DNA from: an uncultured Bacteroides sp.
GTDB taxonomy: Bacteria > Bacteroidota > Bacteroidia > Bacteroidales > Bacteroidaceae
NCBI RefSeq assembly: GCF_963677945.1
Contig: NZ_OY782578.1
Span: 1,550,001-1,614,000, forward strand
DNA: 64,000 nucleotides
Reading direction: 5' to 3'
Shown here: piece after piece, positions 23,329-31,792 of the stretch
Position numbering within the stretch: the first letter of the stretch is position 1
Layout of the letters: each line of letters opens with the position of its first letter
The notes under the pieces: generated by a model
Seen by the model: the letters and a program-made list of their open reading frames with translations, nothing else
Database searches by the model: none
What the model was told of the DNA's origin: nothing
Made by a program: the position numbers and the translations under genes

Positions 23329-25404
23329 ATGAAAATAACACAATTAAAAGGCCGACAGAAAAGAGAATCACAACAAAATGTAAAACTATCTGTATTGATG
23401 GAGAAGATGAAAATTGAATCGGAGGAACAACCGGTTTCTAATTTGCGACATTCTTTACAATATGTAAGCCGTTCAGCGCATTGCATGGCTGTTGATAAAC
23501 TGCCAAAACTATGTTTTGCTGCTGAATTTAAAAAGGTGGACGCACAACAGGAAATGATTCGCTATAATGGTGTGGTGTTACTGGAGATTGACGGCCTTGC
23601 GGGAATAGAGGAAGCAGAAGCGGTGAGGGATGAGGTGGCACGTTTGCCGCATACGCTTGCTGCATTTGTTGGTTCCAGTGCGAAAAGTGTGAAGTTGCTT
23701 GTCTCATTTATCCGTCCCGATGGCTCTTTACCACAGACAAAAGCGGAAGCGGAGTTGTTTCATGCACAGGCTTACCGTAAGGCGGTGCGGTTTTACGAAG
23801 AGCTGATATCATACAAGGTTACGCTGAAACGTCCGTCATTGAATCATTACTGCCGCTTTTCGTATGATCCGGGTCTGTTTTTTAACCCCGAAGTGCATCC
23901 TATTCTAATGAAGCAGCCTTATGAAGTGAGCACAGAGCCTGATAGGGAATGCGCAATACCAGATGAAAATGATTCGTTGCTGAGGCTTATGCCGGGGCAT
24001 CAATATAGAAGTGTGGTTTCTGCCTTGTTCGAATCGTCCTTGCAGTCTGTATACGAAGAAATAGGAAGATTTCCACGTGAGGGAGATATAAAGCCATTCC
24101 TGGTGGCTTTGGCCGGGAATTGTTTTAAATCGGGTGTGCCGGAAGAAGATGTGGTAATAGGGGCAATGTTGCATTTTAATCTGGCAAAAAGAGAAGTGGA
24201 GTTGAGGCTTACGGTGCACAATGTGTATCTGGGTGGAAAGAATTTTGGCGGCAAGCCGTGTATGAGTGCGGAACAGTTGCTGGCTATGAAGACGGAGGAG
24301 TTTATGAATCGCCGTTATGAGTTCAGGCACAACACGCAGACTACCGAGATGGAGTATAAGGAACGCAATTCGTTTGTTTTCGATTATCGTCCTGTAACGC
24401 AGAAGGTACTTAATAGTATTGCACTCAATGCTCAGAAAGAGGGCATTCAGCTGTGGGATAGAGATGTGAATCGCTATGTTTATTCCGACCGCACTCCGCT
24501 GTTTGCTCCTATTGAGGATTATCTGTCGAAGCTTCCTTCCTGGGATGGGGTAGATCGTATTCGCCCGTTTGCGGATGCGGTGCCGTGCGAGAATAAATAC
24601 TGGCGTAACTTTTTCCACCGCTGGTTTCTCTGCATGGTGGCGCACTGGCGCGGAATGGACAAGCAGTATGCCAACAGTACTTCGCCTTTGCTGGTTGGAA
24701 AGCAAGGATATAAGAAATCTACATTTTGCCTGAGCATACTTCCGCCGGAGTTGCGTGCGTATTATACGGATAGCATCGACTTCGGCCACAAGCGTGATGC
24801 GGAACTTTATCTCAATAGGTTTGCGCTGATTAATATTGATGAGTTCGACCAGATTACTAACAGTCAGCAGGCTTTTCTGAAACATATACTTCAGAAACCG
24901 GTGGTTAATACGCGTAAGCCCAACCAAAGTGTTGTGCAGGAGTTGCGCCGCTATGCTTCGTTTATTGCTACAAGCAATCATTACGATTTGCTGACCGACA
25001 CTTCAGGTGGGCGACGGTATATCTGTATAGAGGTTATGGGCATTATAAAAATTCCGCGGAATATAAACTATGATCAGCTCTATGCGCAGGCGTTGAGCGA
25101 GATTCAGAGTGGCGAGCGTTATTGGTTCGACAGTGAGGATGAAGCTGTTTTAATGGCCGGCAATGAGAAATTCGAAGTGCAGCCTCCTGCCGAGCAACTG
25201 TTTCTGCAGTACTTCCGTTCGGCCGGAATGAATGAGCCTTGTGAAAAACTGCTGGCTTCCGAAATTCTCACCAGATTGCAGAAAAAGAGTGGCTTCAAGC
25301 TATCCACCACAAAGATTACTACCTTCGGCCGTATTCTCACCAAGCTCAGTGTTCCGTTGACTAATTCGAAAAAAGGCAGGCTATATAACGTGGTGGAGTG
25401 CTGA
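23329..25404 (+). CDS. VirE/BT4734-type primase-helicase (VapE-like)
   Basis: Protein of 691 aa. Residues about 45-190 match the BT4734/BF3469 N-terminal domain, a primase-like fold (EIDGLAGIEEAEAVRDEVA, then SVKLLVSFIRPDG). About 195-300 is the VirE N-terminal-like helical part. From about 385 the VapE helicase domain begins (WDGVDRIRPFADAV), with Walker A VGKQGYKKST (about 464), Walker B ALINIDEFDQ (about 502) and the sensor ASFIATSNHYDLL. Such genes are scattered singly through Bacteroides genomes and resemble plasmid or satellite replication proteins. No integrase is seen. GTGAGGGA repeats flank the region on both sides. Confidence 0.85.
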   Translation: MKITQLKGRQKRESQQNVKLSVLMEKMKIESEEQPVSNLRHSLQYVSRSAHCMAVDKLPKLCFAAEFKKVDAQQEMIRYNGVVLLEIDGLAGIEEAEAVRDEVARLPHTLAAFVGSSAKSVKLLVSFIRPDGSLPQTKAEAELFHAQAYRKAVRFYEELISYKVTLKRPSLNHYCRFSYDPGLFFNPEVHPILMKQPYEVSTEPDRECAIPDENDSLLRLMPGHQYRSVVSALFESSLQSVYEEIGRFPREGDIKPFLVALAGNCFKSGVPEEDVVIGAMLHFNLAKREVELRLTVHNVYLGGKNFGGKPCMSAEQLLAMKTEEFMNRRYEFRHNTQTTEMEYKERNSFVFDYRPVTQKVLNSIALNAQKEGIQLWDRDVNRYVYSDRTPLFAPIEDYLSKLPSWDGVDRIRPFADAVPCENKYWRNFFHRWFLCMVAHWRGMDKQYANSTSPLLVGKQGYKKSTFCLSILPPELRAYYTDSIDFGHKRDAELYLNRFALINIDEFDQITNSQQAFLKHILQKPVVNTRKPNQSVVQELRRYASFIATSNHYDLLTDTSGGRRYICIEVMGIIKIPRNINYDQLYAQALSEIQSGERYWFDSEDEAVLMAGNEKFEVQPPAEQLFLQYFRSAGMNEPCEKLLASEILTRLQKKSGFKLSTTKITTFGRILTKLSVPLTNSKKGRLYNVVEC

Positions 25405-25406
25405 AA

Positions 25407-25464
25407 TGGTGAGGGTAGACCCAAAAGGTGAGGGTAAAGTGAGGGATGAAAAACCATCCCTCAC
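25407..25464. repeat. GTGAGGG repeats and hairpin after VapE-like gene
   Basis: GTGAGGG occurs at about 25409, 25428 and 25439, and in the other orientation at 25458-25464. The last two form a perfect hairpin, arms GTGAGGGATG (25439-25448) and CATCCCTCAC (25455-25464). The octamer is the same as in the cluster at 21906-22010. It may act as a terminator, or as a binding site for the upstream replication-like protein. Confidence 0.65.
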
Positions 25465-25575
25465 TCCGTAATTTGCTTATATTCAGTGTGGTTTATCTGA
25501 AAAGTGATGGAGTTAGGGTAGAAATTCAAATGAGATAAAAAGCTTTTTGTTTAAAAAATATTAAATAGAAGATAG

Positions 25576-25620
25576 TGTAACCTAAGTAACAACTTTAATC
25601 CAATAAGATTCTTACTTTTG
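25576..25620 (+). promoter_or_regulatory. Crp/Fnr-like site and -7 box for the BFD-like gene
   Basis: TGTAACCTAAGTAACA (25576-25591) is a near palindrome of type TGTnAC-N4-GTnACA. The -7 box TACTTTTG is at 25613-25620, with 21 bases between. The same arrangement with the same spacing occurs ahead of ric at 54910-54954. The gap 25465-25575 shows nothing else. Confidence 0.55.
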
Positions 25621-25686
25621 CTATACACTAAAGATGAGTAGATCATCTGAAGAATTTTCTAATATAAACCAATAAAAAATACAGTT

Positions 25687-25866
25687 ATGGATGAAGATAT
25701 TGAAATTTGTCATTGCAATGGCATTATGAAAAGTGAGATAGTAAAAGCTATCAAAGAAAAGGGGCTAACAACAGTAGATGAAGTGGGTGAAGAAACTACT
25801 GCCGGAACTGTTTGCGGAAGTTGCGTTCCTGATATTGAAGAGATTTTGAAAGAAGTAAATGGTTAG
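25687..25866 (+). CDS. BFD-like [2Fe-2S] small protein
   Basis: A 59-aa protein with the bacterioferritin-associated ferredoxin (Fer2_BFD) pattern: C8-x-C10 near the start and C43-x2-C46 after the helix pair SEIVKAIKEKGLTTVDEVGEE. These four Cys ligate a [2Fe-2S] cluster in the family, which also forms modules of NirB and nitrogen-fixation proteins. It has its own promoter with a Crp/Fnr-like site and converges on hcp, sharing the terminator. A role as electron or cluster carrier in nitrosative stress is inferred. Confidence 0.85.
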   Translation: MDEDIEICHCNGIMKSEIVKAIKEKGLTTVDEVGEETTAGTVCGSCVPDIEEILKEVNG

Positions 25867-25927
25867 CAACATGATGCTCATTAATGTATGTAATTAGAAA
25901 TAGTTATAATATAATTAGATAGAAAAC

Positions 25928-25961
25928 AAAAAGAGCAGCAATTTTATTTGCTGCTCTTTTT
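25928..25961. terminator. Bidirectional terminator between BFD-like gene and hcp
   Basis: Perfect 14-bp arms (25928-25941 and 25948-25961) with A run on one side and T run on the other, loop of six. It can end the plus-strand BFD-like transcript and the minus-strand hcp transcript. Confidence 0.85.
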
Positions 25962-25985
25962 CTGTTTTTATAGTTCCTGCGATAC

Positions 25986-27623
25986 TTAACAAAGTCCAAA
26001 GGATTTCATATCTTCTTCCACGGTTGTTATTGTTTGAACACCAAAATTATCCTGAACAATCTTTAGCAGATTAGGAGTTAAGAAACCTGGTAAAGTAGGA
26101 CCAATATGTGTATTCTTTATTCCGAGATACAGCAAGGCAAGATGAACGATGATTGCTTTTTGTTCGTACCAGGCAATATTAAAGATGATTGGTAGTTTAT
26201 TGATATCATCCAGATTCAATACTTCTTTTAATTTAAGCGCAACTACTGCCCATGAGTATGAATCATTGCACTGACCGGCATCGAGAACTCTTGGTATACC
26301 GTTGATATCGCCTAATTGCAGCTTGTTATAACGATACTTGGCGCATCCTGAAGTAAGGATAACGGTATCTTTAGGTAATTGTTTTGCAAATTCAGTGTAA
26401 TATTCACGAGTTTTCTGGCGTGCATCACAGCCCGACATAACAACCAGTTTTTTTATTGCTCCGGAATTTACAGCTTCCAGAACTTTATCGGCCAAAGCCA
26501 ATACCTGGTTGTGTGCAAAGCCAATGGTTATTTCACCATTCTCAATTGCTGTAGGTGGTTGACACTTCTTTGCCAGTTCTATGATTTCAGAAAAGTCTTT
26601 ATGACCATTAGCCAGTTTCTTATCAATCACTTTCCATTCCGGCATTCCTGCTGCACCTGTTGTAAATATCCTGTCGTTATAGGTTGTTGTTTTACGTGGA
26701 GGTACAAGGCAATTGGTGGTGAAAAGAACCGGACCGTTAAATGTTTCGAACTCATCGAGCTGACGGTGCCATGCATTTCCGTAGTTTCCAACCAGATGTT
26801 TGTACTTCTTGAAATGAGGATAAGCATTGGCCGGTAGCATCTCGGAATGAGTATAAACATCTACGCCTGTCTCTTCTGTTTGAATAAGAAGTTGCTCCAA
26901 ATCATTCAGATCGTGTCCGCTGATAAGTATACCCGGATTCTTGCCAACTCCGATGTTTACTTTCGAGATTTCCGGATTACCAAAAGTGGAAGTGTTTGCC
27001 TTGTCGAGCAATGCCATAACTTTTACTCCATATTCGCCGGTTTTTACAAGCCAGTCCAGCATATCTTTCAGGCTCATAGGTCTGGCAATCATAACAAGCG
27101 TTTCTTCCATGAAGTTGTAGATATCCTGTTCTTCGAATCCCAGATTAAAGGCATGTTCTGCATAGGCTGCAACACCTTTTATGCCAAACAAAGTGTACTG
27201 TTTCAACGCACGGATATCTTCGTCTTTGTCAAAGAACAAAGTACTTACCTGCTTTGCTTTTTCATTAAAGTCCGCTTCGCTGGTTCCTTTCCAGTCAAGT
27301 GCATCATTCTTTTCATTAATACTTGCTTTTATTTTCAGGTTATCCCGAAGGGCGATGCAATCATTGATAGCCTTCATTATTGCGGCGTTATCAAAATTGG
27401 CATTTGTGATAGTGATAAATAAGCCATTAGTAATTTGCTTACTCTCTACGTTAGTATCTATCCCTTTCTTACGGGCTTCGATAGTTGCAAATGCAAGTCC
27501 CTGACATGCAAATATTAGTAAATCCTGATAATTGGCGGTATCTTCTTTTTTACCGCAAACTCCATTAATGGTGCAGCCAGTGTTCTTGGCTGTCTCCTGA
27601 CATTGATTACAAAACATCCCCAT
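25986..27623 (-). CDS. hcp: Hydroxylamine reductase / hybrid cluster protein
   Basis: Hcp reduces hydroxylamine or nitric oxide and has S-nitrosylase activity in E. coli. The N-terminal cluster ligands are C5, C8, C17 and C23 (C-x2-C-x8-C-x5-C), close to the pattern of anaerobes. Hybrid-cluster regions are readable: [43 protein letters not shown] and [11 protein letters not shown]. Its 545 aa is full length. No hcr reductase gene is adjacent; electrons might come from the small ferredoxins in this window, which is inference. Confidence 0.96.
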   Translation of the reverse strand: MGMFCNQCQETAKNTGCTINGVCGKKEDTANYQDLLIFACQGLAFATIEARKKGIDTNVESKQITNGLFITITNANFDNAAIMKAINDCIALRDNLKIKASINEKNDALDWKGTSEADFNEKAKQVSTLFFDKDEDIRALKQYTLFGIKGVAAYAEHAFNLGFEEQDIYNFMEETLVMIARPMSLKDMLDWLVKTGEYGVKVMALLDKANTSTFGNPEISKVNIGVGKNPGILISGHDLNDLEQLLIQTEETGVDVYTHSEMLPANAYPHFKKYKHLVGNYGNAWHRQLDEFETFNGPVLFTTNCLVPPRKTTTYNDRIFTTGAAGMPEWKVIDKKLANGHKDFSEIIELAKKCQPPTAIENGEITIGFAHNQVLALADKVLEAVNSGAIKKLVVMSGCDARQKTREYYTEFAKQLPKDTVILTSGCAKYRYNKLQLGDINGIPRVLDAGQCNDSYSWAVVALKLKEVLNLDDINKLPIIFNIAWYEQKAIIVHLALLYLGIKNTHIGPTLPGFLTPNLLKIVQDNFGVQTITTVEEDMKSFGLC

Positions 27624-27728
27624 AGTACTTCATTTTTAAAAGTTAGTATACAAAATATATCGGTTCAAATAATCAGCATTCAATAAACAATCAGGAAAGA
27701 CATTTGTTTATAACTATTGTACTTTTCA

Positions 27729-27736
27729 CAAATATA
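27729..27736 (-). promoter_or_regulatory. Bacteroides -7 box for hcp
   Basis: Reads TATATTTG on the minus strand, about 105 bases upstream of the hcp ATG. The expected Crp/Fnr position upstream (around 27754-27773) holds only a weak match. Confidence 0.4.
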
Positions 27737-27846
27737 ATAAATTATCCGAAAGATGTATCATTGAGTAAGATTAACTTTTTAGAAATCAGTTTATAAACAT
27801 AAAAAATGACAGGAAGTCTGCTGAAGCGAAATGTAGAAATAGATGG

Positions 27847-28590
27847 CTAATTATTTTTATTTAGCAGGTCGAGTGTGTGGGTGATCAACTCAGTTTCGCC
27901 CCATGCTCCATGCCCGGGGATAACAATACGTGCATCTTTGAATTTGGTATAAACCTTACTTACCGTTTTAGGCCACTCTTTCACGTTGGCATCTGATAAA
28001 TTGCCTAGCCCTTGAGATTTCATATCCTTGATCATACATCCTGCGAATAGAATTTTTTCAGATGGAATCCACACTACAATATTATCTGGCGCATGTCCCT
28101 CTCCGGGATAATAGCAATATAGCTCTTTATTTCCAAATTTCAGATGCAGGGAGTCTTTAAAACCTTGTTCAGGAACAGGAAGCTTATTCTGGCGGGCAAG
28201 AGCGATTGTTTTTTCACATGCGTATGATTTAACTCCAATACTTTTCAGATACTTTAATCCGCCCATACAGTCTGCATGAAAATGATTAGGTATAAACCCT
28301 GTTATTTTTACATGCAAAGAATCGGTGATTGCTTTTACCATCTCTTCGGTAAGTTTGTCGTTAATAGGGGTATTGAGCAAGAAAGCCTTGTGGCTGCTTA
28401 TTAATATCAGTCCGTTAGAGGAAACCAGCCCAAATTTCCCCATTTCTGCTGTTGAAACATATATGTATGCGTTTTTTGATATTTGTACAAACTCCAGAGC
28501 TTTTGAGATTTTTATTGTTTTGTAACCCGATTGTGCAAACATGTTTATTGAAATGCAGCATATAAGAATGATGAAAAGTATTTTTCTCAT
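27847..28590 (-). CDS. Subclass B1 metallo-beta-lactamase, CcrA/CfiA-like
   Basis: Predicted zinc enzyme that opens beta-lactam rings, including carbapenems in close relatives. It has a signal peptide (about 1-19, cut after FAQ). Zinc ligands are all present: H103, H105 and D107 (NHFHADCMGG), H166 (GEGHAPDN), C185 (FAGCMIKD) and H227 (PGHG). K188 and N197, which bind substrate in CcrA, are also kept. The whole sequence runs colinear with CcrA of B. fragilis as I remember it, with many identical blocks such as LNTPIND, EQGF and PKTVSKV. No insertion sequence promoter is seen upstream. Activity is inferred. Confidence 0.88.
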   Translation of the reverse strand: MRKILFIILICCISINMFAQSGYKTIKISKALEFVQISKNAYIYVSTAEMGKFGLVSSNGLILISSHKAFLLNTPINDKLTEEMVKAITDSLHVKITGFIPNHFHADCMGGLKYLKSIGVKSYACEKTIALARQNKLPVPEQGFKDSLHLKFGNKELYCYYPGEGHAPDNIVVWIPSEKILFAGCMIKDMKSQGLGNLSDANVKEWPKTVSKVYTKFKDARIVIPGHGAWGETELITHTLDLLNKNN

Positions 28591-28673
28591 TGTAAATATG
28601 TAGTTGAAGTTTTACCTGATAATAGGCTTGTAGTTGCGAATATAATAATTCTATTTAAGTTTTTAGTATTTAT

Positions 28674-28710
28674 AATCGTGTCCTTTGTTGAAATGACAAA
28701 GGACACGATT
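28674..28710. terminator. Perfect 15-bp hairpin after M13 peptidase gene
   Basis: Arms 28674-28688 and 28696-28710, loop of seven. It lies just past the stop of the minus-strand peptidase gene. A near-identical hairpin with one compensated base pair occurs at 42176-42211. Confidence 0.7.
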
Positions 28711-28732
28711 GCTTTTTGAAAAATGGAGTAAA

Positions 28733-30778
28733 CTACCAGATTTTTACAATCTGATTTTCGGCACGCCACATTTTATCACCCTTTTTCACTCCAAATGATG
28801 AATAGAACTCAGGCATATTGGATAAGGGACCTAGAATTCTCCATTTTGCCGGAGAATGCACATCGGTTTTAATTTGGTTTTTCAATGCTTCCGGGCGTAT
28901 ATTTAACATCCATCCAAGTGCATATCCAAGGAAAAAACGCTGATTAGGGTTCAGTCCGGCAATAATTTCGTTGTTCTTATACTGGTCGGTGTTTTTAAAT
29001 GCTTCGAATCCCATAACTACTCCACCGAGGTCGGCAATGTTCTCACCCTGGGTAAGTTCACCATTGAGGTGCATATTGTCTATGGCTGTGTAGTCATTGA
29101 ATTGTTTTACAATCATTTTGGTTTTCTGAACAAACTTCGCTTTATCTTCATTGGTCCACCAGTTGCTCAAGTTACCTTGCTCGTTGTATTTACATCCCTG
29201 ATCGTCGAAACCATGTGTAATTTCGTGGCCAAAGGTGCATCCGATGATTGAGTAAAGTATGGCATCGTCGGCCATTTTACTTTCATATCCCGGAACAATG
29301 ATGTTGCACCCCGGAATAACTATTTCGTTATTCGATGGGTTGTAGTATGCATTGTACGTTTGTGGATACATGCCCCATTCCTTACGATCAACCGGCTTAC
29401 CATATTTGCTTATCATATAGTTGAATCCCCATTTGTTGGCACTCATTACATTCTTTACGTAAGATGAACGGTCGATCTGCATAGCACTCAGATCTTTCCA
29501 TTTATCAGGATAACCAACCTTCATTATTACCCCATTGAGTTTTTTCAATGCTTTTTCTTTAGTTGGTGCACTCATCCAGTCGAGGGCTTTGATGCGTTGA
29601 GCAAAAACTGATTTAATGGAATTTCCTATTTCTTCCAGCTTCTCTTTGGTTCCTTTTGGCAGATACTCGTTTACGTACACTTGTCCGATAAGCTCTCCAA
29701 GTGCTCCGTTGGTTTGTCTTACTACACGTTCCCATCTTGGTTTCGGCTCTTTTACTCCCTCAAGGGTTGTTGAATAAAAGTTGAAGCTTTCCATATAGGT
29801 TTTATCATCCAGATAGTCCGACAAGCCATTCATTAGATGAAATTTGAGATAGTTTTTCCAGTCGTCTATCGAATATTTTTTCATGTAGCCATTCAGTGCG
29901 GTAAGGAATTCAGGCTGACCCACAACAACCGAATCAACTTTGGTCAATCCTACGTTGTTCAGGAAAATCTTCCAGTCAATGTTTGGAGTCAATGCTGCAA
30001 GTTTGGCGGATGTTATTTTATTATAGTTGGCCAAAGGATCGCGGGTGTCTTCCATTTTACGGGAAGTTTTTGCTACGGCTGTCTCCATTTCCAATAACCT
30101 GGCAGCGGCTTGTTTTGCTTTGGATTTGTCGTATCCCATAATTCCAAACATGTTGCCGGCGAAGGTTACAAACTTTTCACGAATGTTTTTTGAACCGGCA
30201 TCTGTATCGAGGTAATAGCTTCGTTCGGGCATACTTAATCCACCCTGAGCAATGTATACCTGATACTTGCTGCTATTCTTGTCGTCCTGAGTAACGTACA
30301 TGCTAAACAACGGCGATGCTGCCACACTATGAAGATAAGCAGCTTCTTTTATGATACCGTTCAGATCTTTGATATTGTCTATTTTTGCAAAATCACCTTT
30401 AAGTTCGCTGATGCCTTTTTTATTTAAAGAGACGCTGTCCATTCCCGTGAAAAAGAAATCGCCAATTTTTTGTTTATTGCTTCCCTTCGGTGCATCTTTT
30501 ATAGTAGCTGATGATTCGCATATATTACGTACCTGCGCATTTATGGTATCCTGGATAAGCTGAAATATCCCGTTACTTTGTTTACTGGCAGGTATTTGAT
30601 TTTGCTTAAACCATTTGCCATTGGCAAACTGAAAGAAATCATCTCCGGCTTTTGCTGTTGAATCAATATGCGCAATCAGCGCGTCACCCTTTTCGGATGA
30701 AAGCTTACCTTGTTTACACGAAGTAGCTGCTGTAACTACTGTCAGGCAAATAAAGGCTTTAAATATTCCCTTTTTCAT
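28733..30778 (-). CDS. M13-family metallopeptidase (neprilysin/PepO-like) lipoprotein
   Basis: Zinc endopeptidase that cleaves short peptides. The 681-aa protein begins with a lipoprotein signal ending TAATSC (Cys about residue 21), so it is probably anchored in an outer or inner membrane facing the periplasm. The N-terminal M13 domain holds the DDFFQFANGKW block; the C-terminal catalytic part holds NAYYNPSNNEIVIP, the HExxH motif in GHEITHGFDD (about 514), and the third ligand region GENIADLGG. The C-terminal motif MWRAENQIVKIW is close to the family ending. All catalytic residues look intact. Confidence 0.94.
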   Translation of the reverse strand: MKKGIFKAFICLTVVTAATSCKQGKLSSEKGDALIAHIDSTAKAGDDFFQFANGKWFKQNQIPASKQSNGIFQLIQDTINAQVRNICESSATIKDAPKGSNKQKIGDFFFTGMDSVSLNKKGISELKGDFAKIDNIKDLNGIIKEAAYLHSVAASPLFSMYVTQDDKNSSKYQVYIAQGGLSMPERSYYLDTDAGSKNIREKFVTFAGNMFGIMGYDKSKAKQAAARLLEMETAVAKTSRKMEDTRDPLANYNKITSAKLAALTPNIDWKIFLNNVGLTKVDSVVVGQPEFLTALNGYMKKYSIDDWKNYLKFHLMNGLSDYLDDKTYMESFNFYSTTLEGVKEPKPRWERVVRQTNGALGELIGQVYVNEYLPKGTKEKLEEIGNSIKSVFAQRIKALDWMSAPTKEKALKKLNGVIMKVGYPDKWKDLSAMQIDRSSYVKNVMSANKWGFNYMISKYGKPVDRKEWGMYPQTYNAYYNPSNNEIVIPGCNIIVPGYESKMADDAILYSIIGCTFGHEITHGFDDQGCKYNEQGNLSNWWTNEDKAKFVQKTKMIVKQFNDYTAIDNMHLNGELTQGENIADLGGVVMGFEAFKNTDQYKNNEIIAGLNPNQRFFLGYALGWMLNIRPEALKNQIKTDVHSPAKWRILGPLSNMPEFYSSFGVKKGDKMWRAENQIVKIW

Positions 30779-30885
30779 ACAATATTGTTTTGTTTGTATT
30801 TATATGTCGGAAAAGGAATTATTTTATTGCATTTTTATCGATAATTTTTGTGATATTTTATATTGAATTCCTGGCTGATTTAGAA

Positions 30886-31521
30886 TTAATTTCCAATTAT
30901 TGGCATGCAGTGAATATACTCTTTGCTTTCTACCTGGTCGAGAATGAATTTAGCAATATCTGCGCGCGAAACTGCAAATTTTATTTTCTGCTTGCCTAAA
31001 GATACTTTTATTTTCCCTTTACGAGGTTTGTTGGTGGGATAAAGGTATCGCACAATTGTCCAGTCTAATGAAGATTTCTTAATCAGGTGCCCTATAGCTA
31101 CAAATTCAAGATATGTTCTATGTCTGAATAGGCTAATAAAAAGTTTTGGTACAATAGTTACAGCCGACTTTGCATCTTTTCCCGACTGAATAACCGGAGA
31201 AGCTATTGTTATAAATCGTTTTATATTAAGGCGTTCCATTGCCATAATAATATGTCGGTGTGCTTCAAAAACCGGATATCCCTTTTTCTTGAAACTCTTT
31301 GAGGGCTCCATTGTACTTATTACCGCATTGCTCTCTGTTATGGCTTGCTTTATCTTGTAATAATCATGAATAGTCCCTTTAACGATTTCCAGATTAGTGT
31401 GGGATAAACCTATTTCCTGTAGATTATGCACATAGGCTTTTATGATATATCCTTTAGCAAGTGCTTGTTCTGTAAGCAGACGGCCTATTTTTCCGCTTGC
31501 TCCGAAAATTGTTATTATCAT
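30886..31521 (-). CDS. NAD(P)-binding Rossmann protein (NmrA/SDR-like)
   Basis: Protein of 211 aa with the dinucleotide loop TIFGASGKIGRLL at the extreme N-terminus, then the STMEPSKSF and FITIASPVI strands typical of atypical short-chain dehydrogenases in the BVR/NmrA group. The Tyr-x3-Lys catalytic pair is absent, which is common in that group. I use the ATG at 31521 because it places the nucleotide loop at the N-terminus; an earlier in-frame Met at 31551 adds ten residues. Substrate unknown. Confidence 0.78.
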   Translation of the reverse strand: MIITIFGASGKIGRLLTEQALAKGYIIKAYVHNLQEIGLSHTNLEIVKGTIHDYYKIKQAITESNAVISTMEPSKSFKKKGYPVFEAHRHIIMAMERLNIKRFITIASPVIQSGKDAKSAVTIVPKLFISLFRHRTYLEFVAIGHLIKKSSLDWTIVRYLYPTNKPRKGKIKVSLGKQKIKFAVSRADIAKFILDQVESKEYIHCMPIIGN

Positions 31522-31792
31522 ATTTATACATGTTACTTTATATAAAAACAAACGATTAGGTTGTTTTGTTAGCTGATTGCTTATTTACTAATTGTTAGGT
31601 TGAAAACCTAAAACCGTGATTTTGGTACATATATCAGTGATTTGTATACAAAGTGGTAATGAATTTCTCAGTATTTTTGTGAAAAATTAAAAGATTATCC
31701 TCAATATATCAGGATTTTAAATTAAGTTTGATCTTGAATTCAGATAAACACGAAAAAACGATTAAATGCTAATGCTAAAAGGAGAATGAATT

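Noticed and set aside
23905-24981. Long antisense open frame (358 codons) inside the VirE/VapE-like gene
   Set aside because: The opposite frame has clear primase and helicase motifs; the antisense product shows no recognisable domain and is a shadow of the biased codon use.
27754-27773. Crp/Fnr site upstream of hcp
   Set aside because: Only a weak match to TGTnAC-N4-GTnACA at the expected place; not counted as evidence for the regulon.
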